Notes under the pieces: model-generated
Database searches by the model: none
What the model was told of the DNA's origin: nothing
The model's input: only the letters and a program-made list of their open reading frames with translations
Translations under genes and position numbers: made by a program
Part shown: one piece after another, positions 17,896 to 27,009 of the stretch
How the letters are laid out: every line of letters begins with the position of its first letter
Numbering within the stretch: position 1 is the stretch's first letter
Source: Bacteroidaceae bacterium
GTDB taxonomy: Bacteria; Bacteroidota; Bacteroidia; Bacteroidales; Bacteroidaceae
NCBI GenBank assembly: GCA_017381015.1
Contig: JAFOCV010000116.1
Coordinates: 1 to 36,680 of the forward strand
Reading direction: 5' to 3'
DNA length: 36,680 nt

Positions 17896-19062
17896 TTAGA
17901 ATTTCTTTATCCAAGAACCAGAGTACATATCATCTGTGGCACGTACTACGGCCATGGTGGCACGAGCAGATTCTTCGTTGGGGAAACCAGTGAGCACCAC
18001 GCGAAGCATTCCATTATCAGTATGCTTTACTGCATTGGTGAATCCTTCCTTAGCCAACTTTTCAATCAGCAATGCTGCACCCTTGTGAGTGATAGCGCTG
18101 GCCATTACTACGCAATATCCTTTGGCTACTAATGGTTGTGTTTCCTCTAGTTTTGGTTCAGCTTGCTCTACTACTTCCTGAGCAACTATAGCTGGCTCTT
18201 CTACCTGCTGTGCCACAACTGCTGGCTTTTCTGCCTCTTGTGCTACTACTGCAGGTACATCTGCAGATTCCAGAGTGTCGACTGGTTGTGCAGGAGTGAT
18301 GGCCACCATGTCGCATACCACTGTGTTTGTGGGTTCGGATGTCGTTGCACTCAGAGCTGATGTATTATCCTCAGCTATCGTAGCCTCTGGAGTGATTGTA
18401 GCCTCTGGAGCTGTGCTATTGGAGATAGGTTGGGGGAACCTGTTGAAGACATTTACAATGCTCTCTGTAGAAGCAAACTTTGCCTTGAAATCATGCTGCT
18501 TGAAGAAACCACGATTGGGCACTATGATAGTAAGCACTACTATCAGCATAGCGGCTGCTGTCATAGCGCGGCGCACTGTGCTTCGGCGCAAGCGTATGGT
18601 CAGGTGTGTGGGGTCTTTGATGATTCTGTTCTTGTGGGCATAAGATGGTAGCTTCTCAAAGTGGAATGAGTCAAGACCATAAAGTTCGGGTGAGTTGACA
18701 CCTGCATCACATACCTCGAAATCTATCTTGCCATCGCGAGAAACCAATTGTCCGATAGTACCAACGGGCATGCTGTTGTTTTCCATGAGCGACTGGTTGA
18801 TATACTCCAGGTACTCTGTAATCCACTTCTTGGCCACACCACGAGTAACTCTGTGCAATTGGATTAAGCAGTGCTCCAGCTTGCCATCGTCCTGAGTGTT
18901 GGCTGCATTGAAGTGTACGCTACGTACAGGGGGAATATAGATATTCTCCTCGCTATAATATTTAGCGGGGAGTTCCTCTACGGTGAACATACCAATACCG
19001 GGTATTGCTATGGACGTATGCTCTGTCAAGAGGTATTCTATATGTCTGCTTAAATCTTTCAC
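17896..19062 (-). CDS. HU-CCDC81-type / SPOR domain membrane protein
   Basis: The 388-aa protein has two N-terminal HU-like domains (~1-60, with IAIPGIGMF, and ~62-135). A single membrane segment follows at ~168-184, then a Val/Glu/Ala/Pro-rich periplasmic linker with near-repeats (EKPAVVAQQ, EEPAIVAQE). The C-terminus (~312-388) is a SPOR domain, YCVVMASAITHKGAALLIEKL to GSWIKKF. SPOR domains bind denuded peptidoglycan at division sites. The HU-CCDC81 pair is a Bacteroidota arrangement, so a link between nucleoid or cytosolic partners and the septal wall is a reasonable inference. The start is GTG (19060-19062), since no ATG would preserve the first HU strand. The promoter is so close that the leader is only a few nucleotides. 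Confidence 0.88.
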   Translation of the reverse strand: MKDLSRHIEYLLTEHTSIAIPGIGMFTVEELPAKYYSEENIYIPPVRSVHFNAANTQDDGKLEHCLIQLHRVTRGVAKKWITEYLEYINQSLMENNSMPVGTIGQLVSRDGKIDFEVCDAGVNSPELYGLDSFHFEKLPSYAHKNRIIKDPTHLTIRLRRSTVRRAMTAAAMLIVVLTIIVPNRGFFKQHDFKAKFASTESIVNVFNRFPQPISNSTAPEATITPEATIAEDNTSALSATTSEPTNTVVCDMVAITPAQPVDTLESADVPAVVAQEAEKPAVVAQQVEEPAIVAQEVVEQAEPKLEETQPLVAKGYCVVMASAITHKGAALLIEKLAKEGFTNAVKHTDNGMLRVVLTGFPNEESARATMAVVRATDDMYSGSWIKKF

Positions 19063-19067
19063 TTGGG

Positions 19068-19086
19068 CAAAGGTACAACAAATATA
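19068..19086 (-). promoter_or_regulatory. Two overlapping -7 elements at the HU/SPOR gene
   Basis: On the minus strand TACCTTTG (19068-19075) and TATATTTG (19079-19086) both match TAnnTTTG. Use of the first would start RNA within about 2-4 nt of the GTG codon; use of the second gives ~13 nt. Confidence 0.6.
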
Positions 19087-19128
19087 TTTAATAAATGCTA
19101 TACTTTAAGTGTTATTTTTTAACAAAAT

Positions 19129-20475
19129 TTAACACTTGTTGACTTGTTTGTTTTGCTTCTTTTTTGCTTTCTTTTGAGTTTCAGAGGGTTGGGTTTGGGC
19201 CTTGTCAAGATTCTTCTTTGATTGAGATTTTTTGGCCTGTGGCTTGTTGCTCTGGTTTTTCTTGCCTTGGCGATTGTTGTGGCGATTTCTTCTTCCGTTG
19301 TTTTTCTTGGAAAGCAGAGTTTTGTCGTATTCGGGACCTTCTCCAACAGAGGAAGGCAGCTGTAGTTTTTCCACTTCTCTCTCAAGAAAACGCTCTATCT
19401 TGAGAAATTCGAGTTGGTCTTTCTCCGAAACAAGAGTTATGGCGCTACCGCCAGCACCAGCGCGGGCTGTACGACCTATGCGATGTACGTAATCCTCGGC
19501 ATCATGAGGTACGTCATAGTTAACCACTAATGTTATGTCATCTATATCTATGCCACGAGCCACTATATCCGTGGCCACCAGTATATCGGTTTGCTGGCTG
19601 CGGAAGAGATACATCACCTCGTCGCGCTCTTGCTGGGTGAGGTCGCTATGCATTGCCTTGCAGTTGAATCCTGCCTTACTCAATGATATAGCCAGGTCCT
19701 TGGCTTTTACCTTGCTACCGGTGAACACTATTACTCGCTCTGGCTTTTGCTGAGCAAACAATTCCTTCACAATGGCTATCTTCTGAGACTCATAGCAGAT
19801 GTAGGCCATCTGGTGTATCTTGTCGGCAGGACGACTTACGGCTAGTCTGATTTCAACAGGGTCATTGAGCAGTTTTTTTGCCATCTGTCTTATCTTCTCT
19901 GGCATTGTGGCAGAAAACATAATGGTTTGGTGCTTCTCGGGCAACTGCTTTGCTATCTGCATGATGTCCTCGGCAAAGCCCATGTCGAGCATGCGGTCGG
20001 CCTCGTCAAGGATAAAAAATGATACGCGAGAGAGGTCGATATTTCCCAGTGACAGATGACTAATCAGTCGACCAGGAGTAGCAATGATAATATCAGCACC
20101 CTGCTGCATGCTGCGCTTCTCCTGTTCGTAACGGATACCATCGTTGCCACCATATACTGCCACAGAGCTGATGTATGGCAAATGGTATGAAAAGCCTTGC
20201 AGAGCCTGGTCTATCTGCTGTGCTAATTCTCTCGTTGGCGACATTATCACGCAATTGATAGCATCTGATGGATAATCTCCATATGATAGCTCGGACAATA
20301 CTGGCAATAAAAAAGCTGCCGTCTTGCCCGTACCAGTCTGTGCCACTCCCAACAGGTCGCGACCCTCGAGAATGGGAGGTATGGCTTGCTCTTGAATGGG
20401 GGTGGTATTGACGAAATTCATATCGTCCAATGCGTCCAGCACTGGATTGCTCAGGTCAAGGTCGTAAAAGTCCAT
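19129..20475 (-). CDS. DEAD-box RNA helicase (RhlE-like)
   Basis: The 448-aa protein carries the complete helicase core: Q motif (TTPIQEQAIP), Walker A AQTGTGKT (45-52), PTRELAQQ, TPGR, DEAD (ILDEADRMLDMGF), SAT, and in the second RecA domain ARGIDIDD and HRIGRTARAG. The C-terminal ~70 residues are very basic and rich in Lys, Asn and Gln, typical of RhlE-type helicases that grip structured RNA such as ribosomal precursors or mRNA in the cold. It starts 36 bp after the LptG-like gene, so it is probably the last gene of the lon-tgt run. An 8-bp stem overlaps its stop codon (19107-19137) but lacks a U-tract, so I do not call a terminator. Confidence 0.95.
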   Translation of the reverse strand: MDFYDLDLSNPVLDALDDMNFVNTTPIQEQAIPPILEGRDLLGVAQTGTGKTAAFLLPVLSELSYGDYPSDAINCVIMSPTRELAQQIDQALQGFSYHLPYISSVAVYGGNDGIRYEQEKRSMQQGADIIIATPGRLISHLSLGNIDLSRVSFFILDEADRMLDMGFAEDIMQIAKQLPEKHQTIMFSATMPEKIRQMAKKLLNDPVEIRLAVSRPADKIHQMAYICYESQKIAIVKELFAQQKPERVIVFTGSKVKAKDLAISLSKAGFNCKAMHSDLTQQERDEVMYLFRSQQTDILVATDIVARGIDIDDITLVVNYDVPHDAEDYVHRIGRTARAGAGGSAITLVSEKDQLEFLKIERFLEREVEKLQLPSSVGEGPEYDKTLLSKKNNGRRNRHNNRQGKKNQSNKPQAKKSQSKKNLDKAQTQPSETQKKAKKKQNKQVNKC

Positions 20476-20511
20476 TATATAGGTAGCTTCTATTAATTAG
20501 TTTATCTTTTA

Positions 20512-21609
20512 TTATCTAGGAGCCTTTTTATACAAGAATATGGCTATAGGTGTATATATTATATTAGGTAACCATGCCGCCAGCCATGGTTGCATACCAG
20601 CCTGAGTGCTGAAGGTAGCACATACGCCTTGCAACAGGATGTAGGTGGCGCTTAGGGCTAGTCCTACGCCAAGGGCTGTACCCATACCTCCCTTGCGCTT
20701 TCGTGCCGACAAACTGGCACCAATTATACTCAATATGAAAGCTGCAAAGGGTGCGGCTATACGCTTGTGGTATTCTACCTCAAAGTCTTTAAGTCCTGCA
20801 ATACCGCGTATGCGCTGGCGATTGATAAAATCTTTCAACTGGGTAGATGTCATCGTTTCTTGCATCTTGTTGGTCAAGAGGAAATCCTGAGGCTCCAACT
20901 TGATGATACTGTCAATCTGATTGTAATGAGTGATGACTTCTCTGGGGCCGCTCAGTTCTCGGATGTTCACATTGCGCAGTGTCCAATTGAATCGCACGTC
21001 GGAGATGGTATCGTACTGAGCAGAAGAAGCTGTGAGATGAGATACCAGTTTCTTGTCCACAAACTTGTCAAGTGACAGATGATATCCAGTGTTGGATGAA
21101 CCATCAAAATGCTCGATATATGCCACCACACCACTATCTACCTGTAGATGAATGTTGTCTGCCCACGTCTTTACCTTGATGCGCTTCTTGTATAGATTTT
21201 CAAATGCGAGTCGCTCCACACTTCCTCTGGGAATTACTTCGGTACCCAGGAAAAAGTTGAGTGCAGTAATCAGAGCGGCACTAAAGAGATAGGGTCTGAT
21301 TAGTCGTCTGAAACTTACACCAGCAGCAAGCATGGCAATAATCTCACTGTTGTCGGCTAGTTTAACAGTGAAGAAAATTACTGATATAAAGACAAATAGC
21401 GAAGAGAACAGATTGGAATAGAAAGGAATGAAGTTGAGATAATACTCAAAGATAATACCTTCCCAGGGAGCATTATTAGTGGTAAACTTGTCTACATTGT
21501 CGTTGAAGTCGAAGACCACGGCAATACTGATAATCAGTATGATGCTGAAGACATACGTCCCCAGAAACTTCTTGATGATATACCAATCTAATTTGGTGAA
21601 TAGCTTCAT
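20512..21609 (-). CDS. LptF/LptG family permease (lipopolysaccharide export)
   Basis: The 365-aa protein has the YjgP/YjgQ family layout: N-terminal membrane helices (~15-35, ~55-85, ~100-122), a large periplasmic beta-jellyroll-like domain (~130-270) and C-terminal helices (~285-360). Motifs such as YIIKKFLGTY at the N-terminus and FEVEYHKRIAAPFAAFILSIIGASLSARKRKGG near residue 300 match LptG-type subunits. With LptB these extract LPS from the inner membrane. Placement directly after tgt (40 bp) is a familiar Bacteroidota arrangement. Whether it is LptF or LptG cannot be settled from this copy alone. Confidence 0.92.
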   Translation of the reverse strand: MKLFTKLDWYIIKKFLGTYVFSIILIISIAVVFDFNDNVDKFTTNNAPWEGIIFEYYLNFIPFYSNLFSSLFVFISVIFFTVKLADNSEIIAMLAAGVSFRRLIRPYLFSAALITALNFFLGTEVIPRGSVERLAFENLYKKRIKVKTWADNIHLQVDSGVVAYIEHFDGSSNTGYHLSLDKFVDKKLVSHLTASSAQYDTISDVRFNWTLRNVNIRELSGPREVITHYNQIDSIIKLEPQDFLLTNKMQETMTSTQLKDFINRQRIRGIAGLKDFEVEYHKRIAAPFAAFILSIIGASLSARKRKGGMGTALGVGLALSATYILLQGVCATFSTQAGMQPWLAAWLPNIIYTPIAIFLYKKAPR

Positions 21610-21649
21610 TCCTAATTCGTTGTATATATAATGATATGTGTACGCGCGA

Positions 21650-22780
21650 TTATAGACGGTTGGTTACTCGTCTTATCATAATACTCTTCCATTCGGAGAA
21701 ATCACCAGCAATGATATGCTTACGAGCTTCGCCCACGAGCCATAGATAGAAGGCCAGATTGTGGATAGATGCAATCTCTAGCGCGAGGAGCTCTTGTGCC
21801 TTGAACAGGTGGTGCAAATAAGCCTTGCTATAGAAATGGTCCACAGAAGCTGTACCTTGTGGGTCGATGGGAGAGAAATCGTCGGCCCACTTTCTATTGC
21901 GCATGTTCATGATGCCCTCGCTGGTGAAGAGGCATGCGTTGCGTCCGTTTCTTGTGGGCATTACGCAGTCAAACATGTCAATGCCACGTTCTATACCCTC
22001 GAGCAGATTGGCAGGTGTACCAACACCCATTAGATAACGAGGTTTCTCCTTGGGAAGAACCTCATTCACAACCTCTATCATCTCGTACATCACCTCGGCT
22101 GGTTCGCCTACTGCCAAGCCACCAATGGCATTGCCATCAGCATTCTTTGAAGCAATGTATTCGGCACTTTCTCGGCGTAAATCTTTGAATGTACAACCCT
22201 GCACGATGGGGAAGAGACTCTGCTGATATCCATAGAGGGGTTCTGTTTCGTTGAAACGCTTGAAACATCTGTCCAACCATCTGTGTGTCAAGCCCATGCT
22301 TTTCTTGGCATAAGCATAGTCACTGGTGCCAGGAGGACATTCGTCCAAAGCCATGATGATATCTGCACCGATGCTGCGCTCTATGTCCATAACACGTTCG
22401 GGTGTGAACATGTGCTTTGAGCCATCAAGGTGACTGCTAAAGGTACATCCTTCTTCGGTAAGTTTGCGAATGCCTGTGAGCGAGAATACCTGAAAGCCAC
22501 CAGAGTCGGTGAGTATGGGTTTGTTCCAACCATTGAACTTATGCAAACCTCCAGCCTTTTCAAGGATTTCGGTACCAGGACGAAGATAAAGGTGATAGGT
22601 GTTTCCCAGGATAATCTGTGCCTTGACCTCTTCCTCCAGGTCGCGTACGGTAAGTCCCTTCACACTGCCCACTGTACCCACGGGCATGAAGATGGGAGTT
22701 TCTATCTGGCCATGGTCGGTAGTTAGCAAACCAGCTCTGGCATTGGTTTTTGAATCTGTATGTAGTAGTTCAAACTTCAT
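21650..22780 (-). CDS. tgt: Queuine tRNA-guanine transglycosylase, zinc cysteines absent
   Basis: The 376-aa TIM-barrel enzyme exchanges guanine-34 for the queuine precursor in GUN-anticodon tRNAs. Conserved parts are complete: DSGGFQVFSL (Asp92, general base), DECPP, GGLAVGEP, and FDCVMPTRNGR, in the nucleophile-Asp region. Bacterial enzymes normally bind structural zinc with CxCxxC plus a His. Here the cysteine positions read Gly309, Ala311 and Asp314 (DPQGTASVDHF), while His340 (IHNL) is kept and the flanking YSKAYLHHL is normal. I recall the same loss in other Bacteroidota, so the enzyme is probably active without the metal. It lies 105 bp after lon and 40 bp before the LptG-like gene. 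Confidence 0.95.
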   Translation of the reverse strand: MKFELLHTDSKTNARAGLLTTDHGQIETPIFMPVGTVGSVKGLTVRDLEEEVKAQIILGNTYHLYLRPGTEILEKAGGLHKFNGWNKPILTDSGGFQVFSLTGIRKLTEEGCTFSSHLDGSKHMFTPERVMDIERSIGADIIMALDECPPGTSDYAYAKKSMGLTHRWLDRCFKRFNETEPLYGYQQSLFPIVQGCTFKDLRRESAEYIASKNADGNAIGGLAVGEPAEVMYEMIEVVNEVLPKEKPRYLMGVGTPANLLEGIERGIDMFDCVMPTRNGRNACLFTSEGIMNMRNRKWADDFSPIDPQGTASVDHFYSKAYLHHLFKAQELLALEIASIHNLAFYLWLVGEARKHIIAGDFSEWKSIMIRRVTNRL

Positions 22781-22785
22781 TTCTT

Positions 22786-22854
22786 GAAAGTTAATTTGTT
22801 GTAGCCTTGAAACTTGTTTCCGATGTAGCCCTTAAAGCTATTCTATGTATCCTT
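22786..22854. repeat. Three degenerate ~21-25-bp direct repeats between lon and tgt
   Basis: On the minus strand, three consecutive units begin with AAGG: 22834-22854 (AAGGATACATAG), 22809-22833 (AAGGGCTACATCGG) and 22786-22808 (AAGGCTACAACA). The second and third end in TTTC. They fill most of the intergenic space just before the tgt start. Whether they are a leader structure or a decayed repeat is unclear. Confidence 0.4.
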
Positions 22855-22885
22855 GACGCTATTTCAATATAGTAGAATTGTGCTA

Positions 22886-25372
22886 CTATTTTGAATCTTC
22901 CTTGGTGTTCTTCTCTTCAAAGTGGAATTCTATGGGATTAGCCACTTTTTCAGAGAGCAGAGCATAATCCAGTACATCCATCACGGTATTGACATAATGG
23001 AAGGTAACTCCGTTAAGATAAACCTCGGGTATTTCGTCAATGTCTTTCTTGTTGTCCTGACATAACACTATATGCTTGATACCTGCACGCTTAGCTGCAA
23101 GAATCTTCTCGCGAATACCGCCTACGGGCAGTACCTTGCCTCGAAGAGTGATTTCGCCAGTCATGGCTATTTCCTTGCGAACCTTTCTCTGTGTCAGTGC
23201 AGAAGCAAGACTTGTGGCCATGGTGATACCTGCGGAAGGTCCATCCTTGGGCACAGCACCCTCGGGCACGTGAATGTGAATGTTGTAGTTCTCAAATACA
23301 CGTGGGTCAATACCCAAATCTCTTACATGGCATCTAATCCACTCGAGTGCAATGGTGGCAGATTCCTTCATCACATCGCCAAGGTTGCCAGTGAGAGTGA
23401 GGCGACCGCCCTTGCCTTCAGAGATGCTCGTTTCGATGAAAAGTATTTCACCACCCACGCTTGTCCATGCAAGACCTGTCACCACACCAGCAAAACCATT
23501 GCCTTGATAGCTGTCTCTGCTGAAGAGTGGTTTGCCTAGAAGGCGTTCCACCTCCTTGTCGTCAATGTTCTTTTCTACAACAAAGTTCTTGATAATGCCA
23601 TCATTTTGCTCTTTGGCCACTTCAAGAGCCACCTTGCGAAGCATCTTGTTGATTTGCTTCTCCAATGAGCGAACACCACTCTCGCGAGTATATTGTTCGA
23701 TAATCTTTTCAATGGCATTCTTCTTTATCTTCAAGCCCTTCTGGTTCTCCAAACCATTGTTTTCCTTTTCCTTGGGGAACAGATGGCGGCGTACTATCTC
23801 TATTTTCTCTTCAGTGATATATCCGCCCACTTCTATCAGTTCCATTCTATCCAAAAGAGGACGAGGAATGGTGTGTATGTTATTGGCAGTAGCTATGAAC
23901 ATCACATTGGAGAGGTCGTAATCTACATCCAGGAAATTGTCGTGGAAGGCTGTGTTTTGTTCAGGGTCAAGAACCTCCAGTAGAGCACTTGATGGGTCGC
24001 CATGAGTAGTTGCCTGGGTGACCTTGTCTATTTCGTCAAGAACAAAGACAGGGTTGGAAGAACCAGCCTTGATGATGCTCTTGATTATACGGCCAGGCAT
24101 AGCACCGATGTATGTGCGACGGTGACCACGGATTTCGCTCTCGTCGTGCATACCGCCCAAAGATATTCTTACGTAGTTGCGCTTCAATGCATTGGCTATG
24201 CTCTTGCACAAACTGGTCTTACCCACACCAGGAGGGCCATAAAGGCAGATGATGGGGCTCTTCTTGTCGGCCTTCAACTTCAGGACGGCCAGATGCTCCA
24301 TGATGCGCTCCTTAACCTTTTCCATACCATAGTGGTCTTCGTCCAGGAAGCGTTGTGCACGCTTTAGGTCCAGATTGTCTTGAGTGTACTCTCCCCAAGG
24401 CAATTGTAGCATGGTTTGAAGGTAATTCAGTTGAACATTATAGTCGGGGCTTTGAGCATTGATGCGCGAAAGTTTCATTATTTCCTTCTCAAAGAGTTCT
24501 GCCACGCTGGGGCTCCACTTCTTGGTTTTGCCTTGAGCACGAAGCAGGTTGAGGTCCTCAAACTTGTTGGAGAATTCATCCGTATTGCCCAATTCTGCCT
24601 GAAGGTTGCGAATCTCCTGATTGACAAAGTATTCTCTCTGCTGACGATTGAGGTCGGCATGAGTCTTTGCTTCAATATTTTGGCGCATCTTGGCCAGCTT
24701 AAGCTCAAATTTGAAGAACTTCAAGAGTAGGGTAGCGCGACCCAAATCCGTATCCTCGCAAATCAATTGGGCCTTCTTTTCTACACTGAAGGGAAAGTTG
24801 GTGCAAAGGAAATTGGCGAAGAACACACCAAGAGGCATCTTCTTGATCAATTCCATTAACTCCATAGGTATGTCGTCAGTAGTAGTAGCCAATTGTTTCA
24901 AGCAGTTTAATGTCATCTCGTATGTCATAAACTGCTCGTTCATATCCTCTTCTTTCTTGATGTCGGGGATAGCGGTGACTTTACCCATCAATCCATCCGG
25001 TGTATCGTGCATTTCGTCCAAACCTACACGATTCATTGCCTGAATGAGAGCGCTATGGTTGCCATCGGGCAATTTCATCAGATGCACCACTCTGCACACA
25101 CTGCCCACATGGTAAAGGTCGTCCATTGTTGGTTCTTCCGTTTCCACGTTCTTCTGTGCAAAGGCAGCTACAAGGCTACCGCTCTTTTCTGCCTTCTTCA
25201 GTGTCTTGAGGCTCTTCTTTCTACCAATGGTGATGGGAGTTACGGTTCCTGGGAATAGTATATTGTCACGCAACGCCAGGATACCCATTTCGCCGTCCTG
25301 GCTGTCGCGTATTACTTTTTCTACATCAGCATCAATTTCTGTAACAAATGAAAACGAAGGATTCTTTCGCAT
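22886..25372 (-). CDS. lon: ATP-dependent Lon protease
   Basis: The 828-aa cytosolic AAA+ serine protease degrades misfolded and regulatory proteins. The N-terminal substrate-binding domain (~25-235) includes [17 protein letters not shown]. It is followed by the coiled-coil helical region and the ATPase domain with Walker A GPPGVGKT (379-386) and Walker B VFVLDEID (442-449). The protease domain has catalytic Ser713 (KDGPSAG) and Lys756 ([12 protein letters not shown]). It is complete and of normal length. A Bacteroidota -7 element lies ~66 bp upstream. I see no heat-shock repeat like that at grpE, so it may be regulated differently. Confidence 0.98.
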   Translation of the reverse strand: MRKNPSFSFVTEIDADVEKVIRDSQDGEMGILALRDNILFPGTVTPITIGRKKSLKTLKKAEKSGSLVAAFAQKNVETEEPTMDDLYHVGSVCRVVHLMKLPDGNHSALIQAMNRVGLDEMHDTPDGLMGKVTAIPDIKKEEDMNEQFMTYEMTLNCLKQLATTTDDIPMELMELIKKMPLGVFFANFLCTNFPFSVEKKAQLICEDTDLGRATLLLKFFKFELKLAKMRQNIEAKTHADLNRQQREYFVNQEIRNLQAELGNTDEFSNKFEDLNLLRAQGKTKKWSPSVAELFEKEIMKLSRINAQSPDYNVQLNYLQTMLQLPWGEYTQDNLDLKRAQRFLDEDHYGMEKVKERIMEHLAVLKLKADKKSPIICLYGPPGVGKTSLCKSIANALKRNYVRISLGGMHDESEIRGHRRTYIGAMPGRIIKSIIKAGSSNPVFVLDEIDKVTQATTHGDPSSALLEVLDPEQNTAFHDNFLDVDYDLSNVMFIATANNIHTIPRPLLDRMELIEVGGYITEEKIEIVRRHLFPKEKENNGLENQKGLKIKKNAIEKIIEQYTRESGVRSLEKQINKMLRKVALEVAKEQNDGIIKNFVVEKNIDDKEVERLLGKPLFSRDSYQGNGFAGVVTGLAWTSVGGEILFIETSISEGKGGRLTLTGNLGDVMKESATIALEWIRCHVRDLGIDPRVFENYNIHIHVPEGAVPKDGPSAGITMATSLASALTQRKVRKEIAMTGEITLRGKVLPVGGIREKILAAKRAGIKHIVLCQDNKKDIDEIPEVYLNGVTFHYVNTVMDVLDYALLSEKVANPIEFHFEEKNTKEDSK

Positions 25373-25437
25373 GTTGGGTTTACGTGTTTATTATCAATGA
25401 ATCAGTGGGATATATCTTCCTATATAAAATTGGCTTG

Positions 25438-25445
25438 CAAAGGTA
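25438..25445 (-). promoter_or_regulatory. -7 element of lon
   Basis: TACCTTTG on the minus strand, with the start predicted ~60 nt before the lon ATG. The -33 region has no clear TTG. It lies about 90 bp from the divergent trmN6 promoter. Confidence 0.5.
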
Positions 25446-25528
25446 GTGAAAAAAGATGAAAATAGAAAGAAGTTGGCAGATGATTTTAATTTTATTAACG
25501 TATTATGTTTCTATTTGCAGAAAAGTTG

Positions 25529-25536
25529 TAAATTTG
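25529..25536 (+). promoter_or_regulatory. -7 element of trmN6
   Basis: TAAATTTG (TAnnTTTG) ends 9 bp before the ATG at 25546. The predicted RNA would have a leader of about 6 nt. This excludes the longer in-frame start at 25456. Confidence 0.55.
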
Positions 25537-25545
25537 TGGCTGATT

Positions 25546-26271
25546 ATGTCGAAGGATATCTTTACTTTTAAACAATTTTTTGTCAAGCATGGTGCCAGTT
25601 CCATGCGTGTTGGCACTGATGCAGTTTTGCTCGGTTCTTGGGCAGAGATGGATGCCTCGTATACCTCTGGTGCCAGGGTGCTGGATATTGGGTGTGGCTG
25701 TGGCTTGATTGGCATGATGATAGCGCAGAGATATCCCTTTGCCAGTGTTCTTGGCATAGATATAGATGCACCTAGTGTCTATGAAGCCAAAGAGAATGCA
25801 GAAGCTAGTCCTTTCGCTTCTCGAATGGAATTTATGGTGGCTGATGTGAGAAGTTTTTCGGAAGACTCTTCTCACGGTCTTTTCAATTTTGTTCTTTGCA
25901 ATCCTCCATATTATACAGAGGATACATTGCCACCCGATGACAGGCGCAGTAAGGCACGAAATTCTCATCATCTTTCGTTTGCCGAATTGGTGTCGTCTGT
26001 CACAAAAATACTTTCTGCAGACGGAGTTTTTGCCGTTGTGATACCAATGCAAGCAAGAGGTGAATTTGTGGGAGAAGCCCTGAAAAACAATCTGAATCTA
26101 AGACGAGAATGCTCTGTAAAAACAACTTTAAGGAAAGCTCCAAAAAGAGTATTGCTAGAGTTTGATTTACAAAAGAATAATGTTATTGATGTACAAACTA
26201 TTGTTCTTCAAAATCCAGATGGTTCTAGAAGTGAAGAATATTCTACTTTGTGCAAAGATTTTTATCTCTGA
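25546..26271 (+). CDS. trmN6: tRNA1(Val) (adenine37-N6)-methyltransferase
   Basis: This 241-aa Rossmann-fold methyltransferase (YfiC/TrmN6 family) places N6-methyl on A37 of tRNA1-Val using S-adenosylmethionine. The family start FTFKQFFVKHGASSMRVGTDAVLLGSW is present, as are motif I VLDIGCGCGL (45-54), the acidic end of beta-2 (GIDID) and the catalytic NPPYY (119-123), typical of N6-adenine enzymes. An in-frame ATG at 25456 would add 30 hydrophobic, unconserved residues and overlap the promoter, so I start at 25546 (MSKDIFTFK). It is divergent from lon. Confidence 0.93.
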   Translation: MSKDIFTFKQFFVKHGASSMRVGTDAVLLGSWAEMDASYTSGARVLDIGCGCGLIGMMIAQRYPFASVLGIDIDAPSVYEAKENAEASPFASRMEFMVADVRSFSEDSSHGLFNFVLCNPPYYTEDTLPPDDRRSKARNSHHLSFAELVSSVTKILSADGVFAVVIPMQARGEFVGEALKNNLNLRRECSVKTTLRKAPKRVLLEFDLQKNNVIDVQTIVLQNPDGSRSEEYSTLCKDFYL

Positions 26272-26351
26272 GATAAGGTTTTGTTCATTCTTCTTTTTCG
26301 TTAAGATGTAAAATAATTGTATTTGCGTTAAGTTATTAAGATAATTTTTAC

Positions 26352-26359
26352 TACCTTTG
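26352..26359 (+). promoter_or_regulatory. -7 element of the 178-aa gene
   Basis: TACCTTTG lies 19 bp before the ATG at 26379. A TTTG 26 bp further upstream (26322-26325) is a stretched -33 candidate. Confidence 0.5.
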
Positions 26360-26378
26360 CAACGCTTAAAAAATTGCT

Positions 26379-26915
26379 ATGAATTATTACGTTAGATATT
26401 TTGAAACAGAGGGCGTATTTCCCACCCCTCAGGCTTTGGTAGAATTTGTTGCCAACATTCCCCAAATTACAATGACAGACGAGTTGGCTGATGGTATTTA
26501 TGGCTTTTGCGAAGACAAGACTAGTTTTCCCCGCCATTTCCGTTTGCCCAACAAGAATACATTTATTGTTATCAAGACCACGGCTTCTACGTTGGAGGAG
26601 TTTAAAGAGCGTGGCGCTAGTGCCAATTCCGCTAATGCTGCAGAACAAAAGGAGGTAAAGCTGAGTCCTGCCGATGAGATACATCCAGGCAGATATAATG
26701 TCAAGATGGTATTCCGCAGAGCTATTGTAAATCCTGATACTCGCAAGTGTAGCTTCGTGGAGGAAACTTTCGAGGTAGAGATGCTTGCTCAAAGTCAGAG
26801 ACAATGCTTTGAGGTGGTACTGGATCATCTGAAGAATCATCCCGATGTTGACCCCAGAAGTCAGTATCCAAGTATCAAGAGTCAGAACTTTAAGGCTACA
26901 TTGATACAAGCGTAA
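26379..26915 (+). CDS. Hypothetical protein, 178 aa
   Basis: I do not recognise a family. The protein is soluble, with no signal peptide or membrane segment. Residues 1-75 (MNYYVRYFETEGVFPTPQAL ... FRLPNKNTFIVIKTT) look like a small alpha/beta domain. Residues ~78-95 form an Ala/Ser/Asn/Glu-rich linker (RGASANSANAAEQKE). The C-terminal half (VKMVFRRAIVNPDTRKCSFVEETFEVEM) looks like a second beta-rich unit. Codon use resembles its neighbours, and it has its own promoter and a clear ATG, so it is a real gene. It is not obviously linked to trmN6 or the lysozyme. Confidence 0.8.
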   Translation: MNYYVRYFETEGVFPTPQALVEFVANIPQITMTDELADGIYGFCEDKTSFPRHFRLPNKNTFIVIKTTASTLEEFKERGASANSANAAEQKEVKLSPADEIHPGRYNVKMVFRRAIVNPDTRKCSFVEETFEVEMLAQSQRQCFEVVLDHLKNHPDVDPRSQYPSIKSQNFKATLIQA

Positions 26916-27009
26916 CCATATCGGTTTTCATCAACTGATTCTTATGTTTCTTGTGCATCTCATACAAAAGATGCATAACTCTGTCTTATAGTAACTTACG
27001 TGTAAAAAG

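Noticed and set aside
19107-19137. Inverted repeat AAGTGTTA/TAACACTT at the helicase stop codon
   Set aside because: AT-rich 8-bp stem without a U-tract on the gene strand; insufficient for a terminator call.
22865-22893. Hairpin overlapping the lon stop codon as a terminator
   Set aside because: The stem is only 7 bp plus a mismatched extension, and no U-tract follows on the lon strand.
25456-25545. Longer N-terminus for trmN6 from an upstream ATG
   Set aside because: The extra 30 residues are hydrophobic, unlike the family, and encoded across the -7 element of the gene.
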